A stretch of 64,000 nucleotides of DNA from Mesorhizobium loti (GTDB taxonomy: Bacteria > Pseudomonadota > Alphaproteobacteria > Rhizobiales > Rhizobiaceae). The notes beneath the pieces are model-generated. The model did no database searches, was not told where the DNA came from, and worked only from the letters and a program-made list of their open reading frames with translations. The stretch lies in contig NZ_LPWA01000098.1 in NCBI RefSeq assembly GCF_001510895.1, positions 244,587-308,586 on the forward strand, read 5' to 3'. The position numbers and the translations under genes are program-made. Numbering within the stretch: the stretch's first letter is position 1; each line of letters starts with the position of its first letter. Below are positions 34,417-44,534 of the stretch, piece after piece.

Positions 34417-36240
34417 ATGACAGCCAGACGCGACATCGAAGCCATCACGGAACGCATCCGCCAACGCTCCAAAGCCGGCCGCGAAGCCTATCTCGGCCGC
34501 ATCGCGGAGGCATCCGGCCGCGCGGCCAACCGCGCGGTGCTCTCCTGCGGCAACCTCGCGCATGGCTTTGCCGTCTGCAGCCCGTCGGAAAAGATCGAGC
34601 TCGGCGCCGACCGCGTGCCGAACCTCGGCATCATCACCTCCTACAACGACATGCTTTCGGCGCATCAGCCGTTCGAGACCTTTCCGGCGCTGATCAAGGA
34701 AGCGGCGCGCGAGGCCGGCGGCATCGCCCAGGTGGCCGGTGGCGTGCCGGCAATGTGCGACGGCGTCACCCAGGGTCAGCCGGGCATGGAACTGTCGCTG
34801 TTCTCGCGCGACGTGATCGCCATGGCGGCGGCAATCGGCCTCTCGCACAACATGTTCGACGCCGCGGTCTTCCTCGGCGTCTGCGACAAGATCGTGCCGG
34901 GGCTGGTGATCGCCGCACTCACCTTCGGCCACCTGCCGGCAGTGTTCATCCCGGCCGGGCCGATGACGTCAGGCCTGCCGAACGACGAGAAGGCCAAGGT
35001 CCGCCAGCTCTATGCCGAGGGCAAGGCAGGCCGCGCCGAGTTGCTCGAGGCGGAGTCCAAGTCCTATCACGGGCCGGGCACCTGCACCTTCTACGGCACC
35101 GCCAACTCCAACCAGATGCTGATGGAGATCATGGGCCTGCATACGCCCGGCGCTTCCTTCGTCAATCCGGGCACGCCGCTGCGCGACGCGCTGACCCGGG
35201 AGGCTGCAAAGCGCGCGCTGGCGATCACCGCGCTCGGCAATGCCTACACGCCGGTCGGGCGCATGATCGACGAGCGCTCGATCGTCAACGGCGTGGTCGG
35301 CCTGCATGCCACCGGCGGTTCGACCAACCACACCATCCATCTGATCGCGATGGCCGCGGCGGCCGGCATCGCGCTGACCTGGCAGGACATTTCCGACCTC
35401 TCGGAAGCCGTGCCGCTCTTGGCGCGCGTCTATCCGAACGGGCTGGCCGATGTGAACCATTTCCACGCTGCCGGCGGGCTCGGCTTCCTGATCCGCGAGC
35501 TGCTCGACGAAGGCATATTGCATGAGGACGTGCAGACGGTCTGGGGCGAAGGCCTACGGCCCTATGCGGTTGAGGCAAAACTCGGCGCCGACGGCAGCGT
35601 GGTGCGCGAAGCGGCACCGATGGAGAGCGGCGACGAGAAGGTGCTGGCGCCGTTCAAGAAGGCGTTCCAGCCGACAGGCGGCCTCAAGGTGCTCGGTGGC
35701 AATCTCGGCCACGCCGTCATCAAGACCTCGGCCGTCAAGCCCGAGCGGCGCGTCATCGAGGCGCCGGCAAAAGTGTTCGACAGCCAGCAAGGGCTGAACG
35801 ACGCCTTCAAGGCCGGCGCGCTGACCGGCGATTTCATCGCCGTCATCCGCTTCCAGGGGCCGAAGGCCAACGGCATGCCGGAGTTGCACAAGCTGACCAC
35901 GGTGCTCGGCATCCTGCAGGACCGCGGCCAGCGCGTCGCGCTGGTGACCGACGGGCGCATGTCCGGCGCATCCGGCAAGGTGCCGGCGGCGATCCATGTG
36001 ACGCCCGAGGCGGTCGAGGACGGACCGATCGCCAGGATCCATGACGGCGACATCATCCGCCTCGACGCCGATGCCGGCACGCTGGAAGTGCTGGTGCCGG
36101 GGACGGAATTCGCGCTGCGCCGCACGGCCGATGCCGATCTCATCGGCAACGAGTTCGGCTTCGGCCGCGAGCTGTTCGCCGGCTTCCGGCAATTGGTCGG
36201 CCGCGCCGACCACGGCGCCGCCGCCTTCGCAAACGCCTGA
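34417..36240 (+). CDS. edd: Phosphogluconate dehydratase
   Basis: This 607-residue iron-sulfur dehydratase of the IlvD/Edd family converts 6-phosphogluconate to 2-keto-3-deoxy-6-phosphogluconate, the committed Entner-Doudoroff step. Family segments are [60 protein letters not shown] and the C-terminal [19 protein letters not shown]. Length is normal. It is the last gene of the operon and is followed by a strong terminator. No eda (KDPG aldolase) gene is in the window. Confidence 0.97.
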   Translation: MTARRDIEAITERIRQRSKAGREAYLGRIAEASGRAANRAVLSCGNLAHGFAVCSPSEKIELGADRVPNLGIITSYNDMLSAHQPFETFPALIKEAAREAGGIAQVAGGVPAMCDGVTQGQPGMELSLFSRDVIAMAAAIGLSHNMFDAAVFLGVCDKIVPGLVIAALTFGHLPAVFIPAGPMTSGLPNDEKAKVRQLYAEGKAGRAELLEAESKSYHGPGTCTFYGTANSNQMLMEIMGLHTPGASFVNPGTPLRDALTREAAKRALAITALGNAYTPVGRMIDERSIVNGVVGLHATGGSTNHTIHLIAMAAAAGIALTWQDISDLSEAVPLLARVYPNGLADVNHFHAAGGLGFLIRELLDEGILHEDVQTVWGEGLRPYAVEAKLGADGSVVREAAPMESGDEKVLAPFKKAFQPTGGLKVLGGNLGHAVIKTSAVKPERRVIEAPAKVFDSQQGLNDAFKAGALTGDFIAVIRFQGPKANGMPELHKLTTVLGILQDRGQRVALVTDGRMSGASGKVPAAIHVTPEAVEDGPIARIHDGDIIRLDADAGTLEVLVPGTEFALRRTADADLIGNEFGFGRELFAGFRQLVGRADHGAAAFANA

Positions 36241-36260
36241 CTTGTTCAATATGTCTCAAG

Positions 36261-36289
36261 AAAAAGGGCGGCTCCGAGCCGCCCTTTTT
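36261..36289. terminator. Bidirectional intrinsic terminator after edd
   Basis: AAAAAGGGCGGCTC pairs with GAGCCGCCCTTTTT, giving a GC stem flanked by A- and T-runs on either side. It is placed 21 bases after edd and 23 bases after the stop of the convergent vWA gene, so it can serve both strands. Confidence 0.88.
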
Positions 36290-36311
36290 CGTCCATTCGC
36301 GACTGCGATGC

Positions 36312-37961
36312 CTATTGCACGGTGATCTCGGTCCGCTCGCCGGCCTTGATCGTCACCGGCATTTCCTTGTCCTGACCCTGGTCGGAGGCGTGGCGCACGA
36401 CGACATAGTCGCCGGCCGGAATCGTCTGCTGCCAGCTGTCGCCATAGCTTAGCCCAAGCGACTTGCGCTTGCCCTCTATGTCCTTCTTCGACGAGAACAC
36501 CTCGATCGAATAGGCGCCGGGCGCCGACATCGCCAGCACGCCGGCATCGAGCGCCACCTTCACGTCCTGATTGTCGCCCGCCTTGATGCTGAAAGGCTGC
36601 TCGACGACGGCGAGATCGAGCGTGGTGAGCGCGACATAATCGTCCGGCGGCAGCCAGAACTTGCTGTCGGGACCGTAGGAGTGCTCGACGCTCTCGCGCG
36701 AGCCGTCGATCCTCTTCTTGGCCTTGACGATCTCGAAGCCGATGCCGGAATTGTCGGCCTTGTCGCCGCCGGCGGTGTAGTAGGCGTTGAGCACCGCATA
36801 GCCGACGCCGACGACGACGTCCTTCTCGACCGTCTGGCCGGCGGCGAGCTGGACGGTCTCGGTTGCGGTGCCGGCGCCGATCTGCACCGTCACCTTCTGC
36901 TCGCCAGCGGGAACGGTCGCCTTGGCGTCGCCATAGTGGGTGGTGTTGCCGCCCGGATAGTTGAAGTCGACGCGCGCCTCGCCGCTGATCTCCGAGCCTT
37001 GGCTCGCATGCGGGTGGATAACCAAAGTTCCGGCGTTCAGCGTGAACAGCGGGCTGTAGGTCTGTCCGGCCTCGACCTTGATCTTCTGCTCGCTCCTCGC
37101 CTCCTCGTCGCGGGCGACGATGACATAGTCGCCCGGCTCGAGATTGGTCTTGAGCTCACCATATTCGGTGGTGACTTGATCGCCGCGCGAGCCGTCGGCG
37201 GCGGCTTTATAGATCTCCCAGGCGTTGCCGTCGGTGATCGGATCGCCGCCCTCGGCCATGACCACGCTTGGCATGAAATTGAATTCGGGCTTAGCGGGTT
37301 CGGGCGCCGGAGCCGGAGCGGGCTCAGACGTAGGAGCCGGCGCCGCAACCGTCTCGACCAGCGCTTGCTGCAGCGCCTTCTCGTCCGAGGCCTGGATGTA
37401 TTTGCCCCCGGTGTTTTCGGCGAGGCAGGCGATCTGCTTGCCTTCATCGGCTGTCAGGCCGAAGCCGACCACGTCGGCGGTGAAGTCGACGCCGGTCTCC
37501 TTCAGCTCCTTGCCGAGCGCGCACGGATCGCCGCCGCAGGTTTCGAGGCCATCGGTAATGAGGACGACGGTGGCCTTGTCCTCGGTGTATTTCAGCGCCT
37601 CAGCCGCCTGCTTGACGGCCGCCGTCAGCGGTGTCTTGCCGAGGAATTTCATGCTGTCGGCGGCAGCCGAAATCGCGCTTGCCGAACCCGCCTGCGGCGG
37701 CACGATCAGCTCGATGTCGTCGCAGCTGCCCTTGGTGCGGTGGCCATAGGCCATGAAGCCGATCTCGTCGTCGGCCGGCACCGACTGCAGCACCGTGCGC
37801 AGCGATTCGCGCGCGATCTCCAGCTTCGGCTTGCCGTCGATCTGGGCCCACATGGAGCCCGATGCATCGAGAATGATGATGACCTTGTTGGCGGCAAAGC
37901 CAAATGTGGTCGTTGACAAAAGGAGGATCGCCGCAGCGACGCTCCGTGCCAGTCCCGCCAT
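36312..37961 (-). CDS. Secreted von Willebrand factor A domain protein
   Basis: This 549-residue protein has a signal peptide (about 1-24). A vWA domain (about 25-210) contains an intact metal-ion adhesion site DASGSM (Asp32, Ser34, Ser36) and ITDGLETC. A Pro/Ala/Glu linker and repeated beta-sandwich-like segments follow; each contains a GDYV(V/I)(V/A)R or DDYVAL type motif and an IKAG/VEAGQ strand (about 235-549). These repeats suggest a periplasmic or surface scaffold. Function is unknown. It stands alone, convergent with edd. Confidence 0.88.
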   Translation of the reverse strand: MAGLARSVAAAILLLSTTTFGFAANKVIIILDASGSMWAQIDGKPKLEIARESLRTVLQSVPADDEIGFMAYGHRTKGSCDDIELIVPPQAGSASAISAAADSMKFLGKTPLTAAVKQAAEALKYTEDKATVVLITDGLETCGGDPCALGKELKETGVDFTADVVGFGLTADEGKQIACLAENTGGKYIQASDEKALQQALVETVAAPAPTSEPAPAPAPEPAKPEFNFMPSVVMAEGGDPITDGNAWEIYKAAADGSRGDQVTTEYGELKTNLEPGDYVIVARDEEARSEQKIKVEAGQTYSPLFTLNAGTLVIHPHASQGSEISGEARVDFNYPGGNTTHYGDAKATVPAGEQKVTVQIGAGTATETVQLAAGQTVEKDVVVGVGYAVLNAYYTAGGDKADNSGIGFEIVKAKKRIDGSRESVEHSYGPDSKFWLPPDDYVALTTLDLAVVEQPFSIKAGDNQDVKVALDAGVLAMSAPGAYSIEVFSSKKDIEGKRKSLGLSYGDSWQQTIPAGDYVVVRHASDQGQDKEMPVTIKAGERTEITVQ

Positions 37962-38051
37962 GAAAATCTCCTGAGTGAGCCCCCTCTGTCCGCGTCGGGA
38001 AAGCTATTTGAGGCGGCCTTTGGAGACAAGCCCGGCTGCCAGCAAAGTCAC

Positions 38052-39050
38052 TCAGTAAGTGGTGCGGCGCTCTTCCGACGGCGGGCGGCCGAATTGCAGC
38101 CGGTAGCTTTGCGCGAAATAGGAGTGCGAGGTGAAGCCGGTGGCGATCGCCACGTCGAGGATCGGCATGTTCGTCTGGCGCAGCAATTCGCGCGCCCGCT
38201 CCAATCTGAGCCGCATGTAATAGCGGCCGGGCGTGACATTGAGGTGGCGTAGGAACAGGCGCTCGACCTGGCGCACCGACAGCCCAGCCGACTTTGCAAG
38301 CTGCACCGCAGAAAGCGGCTCGTCGAGATGATCGGCCATCAACTCGACGATGCGTCTCAGCTTCTCCGACTTGCCGGTGAGATCGCGCTCGGGGCCGACG
38401 CGCTGGCGGTCGCCGGCCGAGCGGATGCGCTCATGCTGGAACTGGTTGGCGACGCCATTGGCAAGGTTGGAGCCGAAATCGCCGCGCACGATCTCCAGCA
38501 TCAGGTCGATCGAGGTGGTGCCTCCGGCGCAGGTGTAGCGCTTGCGGTCGATCTCGAAGACGTTGCCGGTGCAGTTGATGTCGGGAAAGCGCTCCATGAA
38601 GCCGGCGCGATTTTCCCAGTGGATGGTACAGCGATAGCCGTCGAGCTGTCCGGCTTCCGCTAGCAGGTAGGAACCGACCGACAGCGCGCCGAGCGCGTTG
38701 CCGCGCCGGCCCCAGCTGCGCAGCGCCGCCAGCACCTTGCTCTTGCCAGGGAATTCGGTGGTGAGCCCGACCGAGACGAACAGGATGTCGACCGGCGGCA
38801 TATCGGCGACGGAATAGTCGATCTTGAGCGGCAGGCCGTTGGAGGCCATGACCGCGTCGCCGTCCGCGGAAATGGTCGTCCAGCCGTAAAAGTCGCGGCC
38901 GAGCAGACGGTTGGCCGAACGGAAACAGTCGATCGCCGCGGCGAGCGAGAACATCGAGAACTTGTCGACCAGCAGGAAGCCGAACTGCCGCCCCCCTTGA
39001 ACGGGATCGTTCATGACCGGCCGTTCAACGGAAGCAGATAGGTTCGGCAA
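38052..39050 (-). CDS. GlxA/DJ-1-AraC family transcriptional regulator
   Basis: This 332-residue regulator has an N-terminal DJ-1/PfpI-like domain (FGFLLVDKFSMFSLAAAIDCFR, GALSVGSYLLAEAGQL) and a C-terminal AraC helix-turn-helix (AVQLAKSAGLSVRQVERLF, ILDVAIATGFTSHSYFAQSYR). Relatives (GbdR, CdhR, ArgR-type) control catabolism of choline, carnitine or amino acids. An alternative ATG is at 39014. It starts 16 bases after the folD stop on the same strand, so it may share that transcript. Confidence 0.9.
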   Translation of the reverse strand: MPNLSASVERPVMNDPVQGGRQFGFLLVDKFSMFSLAAAIDCFRSANRLLGRDFYGWTTISADGDAVMASNGLPLKIDYSVADMPPVDILFVSVGLTTEFPGKSKVLAALRSWGRRGNALGALSVGSYLLAEAGQLDGYRCTIHWENRAGFMERFPDINCTGNVFEIDRKRYTCAGGTTSIDLMLEIVRGDFGSNLANGVANQFQHERIRSAGDRQRVGPERDLTGKSEKLRRIVELMADHLDEPLSAVQLAKSAGLSVRQVERLFLRHLNVTPGRYYMRLRLERARELLRQTNMPILDVAIATGFTSHSYFAQSYRLQFGRPPSEERRTTY

Positions 39051-39066
39051 CGCTAAGGCTTTCTGA

Positions 39067-39966
39067 TCAGAAGGACGGCCGCTTCAATCCGGCCGCGAGG
39101 TAGGCGGAAGCTACAGTGTTGGCCATCAGCATGGCAATGGTCATCGGTCCGACGCCGCCCGGGACCGGCGTGATGGCGCCCGCGACTTTGGCCGCGTCGG
39201 CATAGGCGACGTCGCCGACCAGGCGGCTCTTGCCTTCGCCCTTCTCCGGCGCCGGGATGCGGTTGATGCCGACATCGATGACGGTGGCGCCCGGCTTCAC
39301 CCAATCGCCCTTGACCATCTCCGGGCGGCCGACGGCGGCGACCAGGATATCGGCGGTGCGGGCCAGTGCTGGCAGATCCTTGGTGCGGCTATGGGCAATG
39401 GTGACGGTGCAGTTGGCGGCGAGCAGCAGATTGGCCATCGGCTTGCCGACGATGTTGGAGCGGCCGACGACGACGGCGTTGAGGCCGGACAGGTCCTTGC
39501 CGCGCACGCGCTCGATCAACAGCATGGAGCCGGCGGGCGTGCAGGGCACGAAGGCCGTTTCCAGCTCGCCGGTACCGAGCTTGCCGACATTGATGAAATG
39601 GAAGCCGTCGACATCCTTTTCCGGCGCGATCGTCTGGATGACCTTGCCGGCGTCGATATGGCGCGGAAGCGGCAGCTGCACGAGGATGCCGTGGATCGAC
39701 GGATCGGCGTTGAGGTCGCCGATGACCTTCAGCAACTGCTCTTCAGTCGTCTCGGCCGGCAACGTGTGCTGGAGCGAGTGGAAACCGCATTCCTTGGCCG
39801 TGCGCGATTTCGAGGCGACATAGACCTGACTTGCCGGATCCTCGCCGACGATCACCACGGCAAGGCCCGGCCTGGTCGCGCCCTTGGCCGACAGGTCGGC
39901 GGTCAGCGCCTTGACCTTTTGAACCACGTCTTCGGCGACACTTTTTCCGTCGATCACTTCGGCCAT
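39067..39966 (-). CDS. folD: Bifunctional methylenetetrahydrofolate dehydrogenase/cyclohydrolase
   Basis: This 299-residue enzyme interconverts methylene-, methenyl- and formyl-tetrahydrofolate. Signatures are [14 protein letters not shown] with the catalytic Lys, [13 protein letters not shown] and the C-terminal [14 protein letters not shown]. Two adjacent ATGs (39969, 39966) follow GAAGGTGA; 39966 gives the better spacing. The 199 bp between it and the next gene hold nothing recognisable. Confidence 0.96.
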   Translation of the reverse strand: MAEVIDGKSVAEDVVQKVKALTADLSAKGATRPGLAVVIVGEDPASQVYVASKSRTAKECGFHSLQHTLPAETTEEQLLKVIGDLNADPSIHGILVQLPLPRHIDAGKVIQTIAPEKDVDGFHFINVGKLGTGELETAFVPCTPAGSMLLIERVRGKDLSGLNAVVVGRSNIVGKPMANLLLAANCTVTIAHSRTKDLPALARTADILVAAVGRPEMVKGDWVKPGATVIDVGINRIPAPEKGEGKSRLVGDVAYADAAKVAGAITPVPGGVGPMTIAMLMANTVASAYLAAGLKRPSF

Positions 39967-40165
39967 CATTCACCTTCAACACTGTTCCGCGGCCGCGCTT
40001 ACGCGCAGCCTGATCCTCAAATCGGCAATCGACTCGCGAACGCCAGGCGCAAGCCGTCAAACGCCGCGCGGCATTTTCACGAAAATTCGACAGGGCAATC
40101 CCGTCAAAAACGTCGTCGGATGCCGTAAACCCGAAACCGGCCGCTTTTATCTGAGGCGGCGCCCT

Positions 40166-42484
40166 TTAGAAATAGCGGCGGCGCGTGCGGCTTTCGGTCA
40201 GGTCGCGCACCGCCTCGCGGAACTCGCGCAGACTGGCCCGGAGCTCGTCGACCTGGCTCTGCTGGTCGGCTGGGGACTGGTGTGCCTCTGCGACTGGCGA
40301 TTGCGAATGGGAAGAAGCAGCAGACGAGGAATACGCCTCGTCGGATGGCTCGGCAGGCCGAGGATCGTCCGGCCGATAGGAATAGGAATGACGCTGCGCG
40401 GGCGGTGTCTCGAGCCTACGCTCCGATATCGGCGCTTTCCGGGTACCTGCTGACTGGTCCAAGCCGGCGTCGATCGGCTCGTCCGACCGACGCAGCATGA
40501 AGTTGCGCAGCGACGAAGCCAGCGATCCGAAGAACCCTGGCCGCCCAGCATCCTTGGTGGGGGCAGGCGATGGTGTGAGTGGTGCAACTGCCGGGGGTGC
40601 GGGCGGCGGAGGGCTCGGCGGCGGTGCCCGATATGCCCTGTCCTCGAAGCCCGGCGCAGGCTCCTCGGTCCTGCGACGCGAGCGGGTGTCCGCCGTCTCG
40701 CGCAGGCTGGCATAGACGCCGCGCAGCGCGCCGAGGCCGATGCCGGCGAAGAAGCCGGCCAGCAGGCCGGCCAGCGCCTTGACGGCGCGCGACGGCCCTT
40801 TAGCCTCGAGCGGCGCATAAGCCTCCGAAATCAGGCTGATATTGGCGGTGTTGATGTCCTTCTGCTCGCCCGTTTCCTTGGCACGCAGCAGGAACTGCTC
40901 GTAGACCGAGCGCTTGGCGGCGGCTTCGCGCTCGAGTTCGCGCAGCGAAACCAGGTTGTTGTTGACGTCGCCGCTCTGGACCTTGGCCTGCGCCAGGCGC
41001 GACGAAAGGTCCTGCTCGAGCTGCACGGAGCGCTTCAGATCGACCTGCAGCGAGGAAGCGATGCGCTGCAATTCGGCGCCGATGCGTTCGCGCGCCCCGC
41101 CAAGCTGGGCGTTGAGCGCCTGCAACTCCGGATGCCTCGGCCCGAACTTGATTGCGGCCCGATCCGCCTCCTGTTTCAGCGCCGCATATTGCGAGCGCAG
41201 CTCGCCCATCGTGTTGGAGTTGATCTCTTCCGGCAAGGTGCCGTTGAGAACGGAGTTGACGTTCAGCGCGCGCGCCGAGGCGGCGCGGGCATTGAGCTCC
41301 AGCGTGCGGGCGCGGGCGACGGAAAGCTGCTCGTTGAGCTTCAGCATCTGGTCGTCGCTGATCAGATGCCCCTGGGCGTCGACAAGGTCATGCGTGGCCC
41401 TGAAATCCTCCACCTTGCGCTCGGCCGTCTCGACGCCCTTGCGCAACTCGTCGAGCCTGGCTGTCAGTTCGTCATTGGCGCGGCCCGCCGTCTGCGACTG
41501 GAGTTCGCTGGAGATCTGCTGGAACGCCGTCCTCATGGTGTTGGCGATCAAGGCCGACTTGTCGGGGGACTGGGTCGTGGCGGTAATCGAGACGACGAAG
41601 GTCTTGCCGCTGCGCTCGACATCCAGGCTCTCGGCCAGATTGCCGACCGCCAGCGCACGCCGGCGCGCCTCGTCGGCAGGGCCCTGCGAATCCTGCCGCG
41701 ACAGGATCGAGCGGAGCATCGACATCAGGCCGATGCCGCCCTTTCCCTTGCCGTTGAATTCGGGGTCGTTGGTGAGATTGAGGTCTGTGACGACCTTGTT
41801 GAGAACCGTGCCCGAGGTAAGGATGCGGACCTGGTTCTCGACGATGGCGAGCGTCGCATCCGAGGCGATCACGTTCTGCGTCAGGTCGCGGTCGGTGAGC
41901 TTGAGGTCGCGCGGGTCGACGATGACCTCGGTGGTGGCCTCATATTTCTTCGGCGTCGACAGCGCGATGGCGATGCCGAGCGCGGCCCCCAGGATTGTTG
42001 TCGAAAGAATGAGCGCCTTGGAGCGGGTGATGCCGCGAACGACCTGCATCGGGTCGATCAGCGGTTTCCATTCCTGCGCGTCGGAATCGTCTCCGGCCAG
42101 CGGCCGGTTTGCATGGCGAGGTTCGGCATGGCGGGGCTCGAACGCGGCCGGCGAAGGACGGTCCGGGACGCGGCGCTCCTCGCGCGATCCGGCTTGCAAT
42201 CCCCGCGCGGCCCAGTCGTCCTCGGCCCGGCTCGTTTCCGAAATCGGATCGAGCTGAGGTTGGCCGGGTTCGTCCGAGTTCGCGGGCTGCTGATACGACC
42301 GCCCTTCGCGCTCGAAGCGCGCGGCGCGGTGGCGCGCGGCAGCATCCTCGCGCCAGGACGGGTTGGCCTTGTCGCCGATGGAGACCAGCGAGGCGTCCGG
42401 GCTGTCCTCGCCGCGCACGGCCTGGCCGAGCGCAAGCAAAGAGCGCTCGCGCTTCCAATCCTCACGGTTATCCCTGTCGACCAT
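40166..42484 (-). CDS. Wzz/GumC-like exopolysaccharide chain-length/transport protein without kinase domain
   Basis: This 772-residue inner-membrane protein has a charged disordered N-terminal region (1-140), a first membrane helix (about 155-176), a long periplasmic Wzz-type coiled-coil part, and a second helix (about 568-590). The last 180 residues are cytosolic, Pro/Ser-rich, and end in a short helix, VDELRASLREFREAV. It resembles the membrane half of ExoP, but no Walker A, Walker B or Tyr-rich kinase tail follows. It probably sets polysaccharide length with a separate or absent kinase. It is divergent from the flippase gene. Confidence 0.88.
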   Translation of the reverse strand: MVDRDNREDWKRERSLLALGQAVRGEDSPDASLVSIGDKANPSWREDAAARHRAARFEREGRSYQQPANSDEPGQPQLDPISETSRAEDDWAARGLQAGSREERRVPDRPSPAAFEPRHAEPRHANRPLAGDDSDAQEWKPLIDPMQVVRGITRSKALILSTTILGAALGIAIALSTPKKYEATTEVIVDPRDLKLTDRDLTQNVIASDATLAIVENQVRILTSGTVLNKVVTDLNLTNDPEFNGKGKGGIGLMSMLRSILSRQDSQGPADEARRRALAVGNLAESLDVERSGKTFVVSITATTQSPDKSALIANTMRTAFQQISSELQSQTAGRANDELTARLDELRKGVETAERKVEDFRATHDLVDAQGHLISDDQMLKLNEQLSVARARTLELNARAASARALNVNSVLNGTLPEEINSNTMGELRSQYAALKQEADRAAIKFGPRHPELQALNAQLGGARERIGAELQRIASSLQVDLKRSVQLEQDLSSRLAQAKVQSGDVNNNLVSLRELEREAAAKRSVYEQFLLRAKETGEQKDINTANISLISEAYAPLEAKGPSRAVKALAGLLAGFFAGIGLGALRGVYASLRETADTRSRRRTEEPAPGFEDRAYRAPPPSPPPPAPPAVAPLTPSPAPTKDAGRPGFFGSLASSLRNFMLRRSDEPIDAGLDQSAGTRKAPISERRLETPPAQRHSYSYRPDDPRPAEPSDEAYSSSAASSHSQSPVAEAHQSPADQQSQVDELRASLREFREAVRDLTESRTRRRYF

Positions 42485-42684
42485 GTCCTGGAACTTACTC
42501 TCTAGCGGCTCGGGAGCGGCAGTCGGCCAATCGTTAAGTCACGCTAAACAGGCATGGAAAATAAAAGGTTAATTTTGGCGTCCGGGAAACACAGTTTCTC
42601 GCCGTAGTTGCAGCCCTTCCCAAACCGCCAAGGCCGCCGCCAGAACGGCACGTTAAGCTTTCCGCCTTAAGCTTTGGCGGACAC
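42485..42684. promoter_or_regulatory. Divergent promoter region of the polysaccharide cluster
   Basis: This 200-bp gap between two divergent surface-polysaccharide genes has an AT-rich core at 42555-42580. A direct repeat of TTAAGCTTT lies at 42653-42661 and 42667-42675 with a 14-bp period, ending 9 bases before the flippase ATG. The repeat may be an operator. No promoter could be assigned with certainty. Confidence 0.4.
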
Positions 42685-43980
42685 ATGACCCAGACCAGCG
42701 ACATACCGCAAAGGCGGACGCTCGCGCGGATCGGCCATTTTGTGGCCGCACGCCGGAAGCTGGTTTTCGACTATTTTTCGGCGATCAGCGGCGCCGGCGG
42801 GCGGCTTGTGTTCTCGCTCGCCTATTTCGTGGCTCTAGCCAACACGCTGTCGATCGGCGAGTTCGGCATGTTCGCCACCGCCTCGGCGGCAGGCGTCATG
42901 CTGTCGCGCATCCTCGCCTTCGGCTTCATCTCGGCGCTCTACCGCACGGCGACAATCCGCCGGAATCTGATCGGCACCTTCACCGCCGGCTTCCTGCTGC
43001 TCGGTGCGATCTCGCTACCGGTCCTCGCCGCCGCGTCTTACGTCGTCTACCTGATCTTCTTCGCCGGCACGGTGCCGCTGTCGGTCTTTGCCGCGGTCGT
43101 CTTCGCCGAAGCGCTTTTGTGGCGACCGGTCGAGGTGGTGCTGATCGTCAACAACGGCCTTGGCAAGTTCGGCCGAGCGGCGGTGCTCGCGATCCTGGCG
43201 ACGGCGCTCAGGGCAGTCGGCGCGGTGCTGTTCATGCTCGCCGCGCAACGCACCATCGGCGTCTGGTCGTGGTTCTATATCGGCGCCAATGCCGCTTCGC
43301 TATTCGTCGCTTTCGCCTGCTTCTATCCGCGCCAGCGCCTGCGGCTACGCACCGAGCTTTACTTCAGGCGGCTCGCCGATTCCCTCTATGTCGCGGGTGC
43401 CGAGGTGCTGTTCTATCTGCAGATGGAGTTCGACAAGCTTTTGGTGCTGTCGATCGGCGGACCGCACCTCGCCGGCATCTACGCCATCGTCATGCGGCTG
43501 GTGGACCTCACCGCAATCCCGATCCGCACCTTCTCGATGATGCTGGTGCAGCGCATGATGCGCGCGCCCGAACTCTTGTCACGGCTGGCGGTCAAGAGCG
43601 GTATCGAGGGCGGCGTGTTCCTGGTCTCGACGCTGGCGCTCTTGTCGCTCGGCATCGTGCTGCATTTCTTCCCCAATGCTCTCGGCAAGAATGTCGCCGA
43701 GGCAGCACCCCTGGTGGCGCTGGCAGTCTGCGTGCCGGGCCTGCGCAACCTCGTCGAATACCAGGCCGAGCTGCTCTTCGCGCGCGGCCAGACCGCGGTT
43801 CGGGCGATCAATCTTGGGCTGCTCGCGGGCTTGAAGGCGGCGCTGCTCACCTATGTGCTGACGACGATCCCCGACACGTCCAACCTGGTTCTGTCGCTCA
43901 ACATCGTCTTCCTGCTGCTCTATCTCGCCTCGATGTCTCTCACCTATTCGGCGATGCGACGGCCGGCCAAGGCAATCTAG
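42685..43980 (+). CDS. Polysaccharide flippase (Wzx/MATE-like)
   Basis: This 431-residue protein has about 12 hydrophobic helices of the polysaccharide transporter type, starting with GGRLVFSLAYFVALANTLSIGEFGMFATASAAGVM. It would flip lipid-linked repeat units across the inner membrane for export. It has no soluble domain. The opposite-strand chain-length protein and downstream glycosyltransferases support the role. Confidence 0.82.
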   Translation: MTQTSDIPQRRTLARIGHFVAARRKLVFDYFSAISGAGGRLVFSLAYFVALANTLSIGEFGMFATASAAGVMLSRILAFGFISALYRTATIRRNLIGTFTAGFLLLGAISLPVLAAASYVVYLIFFAGTVPLSVFAAVVFAEALLWRPVEVVLIVNNGLGKFGRAAVLAILATALRAVGAVLFMLAAQRTIGVWSWFYIGANAASLFVAFACFYPRQRLRLRTELYFRRLADSLYVAGAEVLFYLQMEFDKLLVLSIGGPHLAGIYAIVMRLVDLTAIPIRTFSMMLVQRMMRAPELLSRLAVKSGIEGGVFLVSTLALLSLGIVLHFFPNALGKNVAEAAPLVALAVCVPGLRNLVEYQAELLFARGQTAVRAINLGLLAGLKAALLTYVLTTIPDTSNLVLSLNIVFLLLYLASMSLTYSAMRRPAKAI

Positions 43981-44059
43981 TGGTGAAAATCAGACACTTG
44001 AGCCCAGCCGAGGTGTAAGATAGCCGCCGCACGGCTCTGCGCGAGTTCGGGAGGCAACC

Positions 44060-44482
44060 ATGCTACCTCGTACGATTTTTCTAGGGAGACTAATCGGCCT
44101 GTTCTTTATTCTCTCTGCGCTATTCATGCTCATGCACAAGCAGTCGTTTGTCGCGACGGTGCCCAGGCTCATTCAGGACCCACCGCTTGTCCTGTTTATC
44201 GGTACGATTGCATCGATTGCGGGTCTCGCCATGGTGCTCGGGCACAACGTCTGGGCAGGCGGAATCCTGCCTGTCGTCGTCACCCTCATCGGATGGACAA
44301 TCCTGATCCGTGGCTTGCTCCTGCTCTTCCTTTCACCGGAAGCACTAGCGACCTATTTCGAGATGTTTCATTTCGAAAACCTTTTCTACATCTATGCCGC
44401 GATTACGCTGGTCCTTGGACTGTACCTGACTTATGCCGCTTTCAAAGCCTTGTTGCCGCCAAACGCGGGAACCAAGCGTTAG
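44060..44482 (+). CDS. Small four-helix membrane protein
   Basis: This 140-residue protein has four predicted helices (about residues 8-25, 44-61, 66-92 and 107-128). It starts after a GGGAGGCAACC site. No family is recognised with confidence; size and topology recall DoxX-like proteins. Composition is less GC-rich than that of its neighbours. The link to the polysaccharide cluster is positional only. Confidence 0.65.
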   Translation: MLPRTIFLGRLIGLFFILSALFMLMHKQSFVATVPRLIQDPPLVLFIGTIASIAGLAMVLGHNVWAGGILPVVVTLIGWTILIRGLLLLFLSPEALATYFEMFHFENLFYIYAAITLVLGLYLTYAAFKALLPPNAGTKR

Positions 44483-44534
44483 ACTCGATCCACTAGATTC
44501 AGATGATGCCAGCCTGACCTGAATCTCAACGCGG

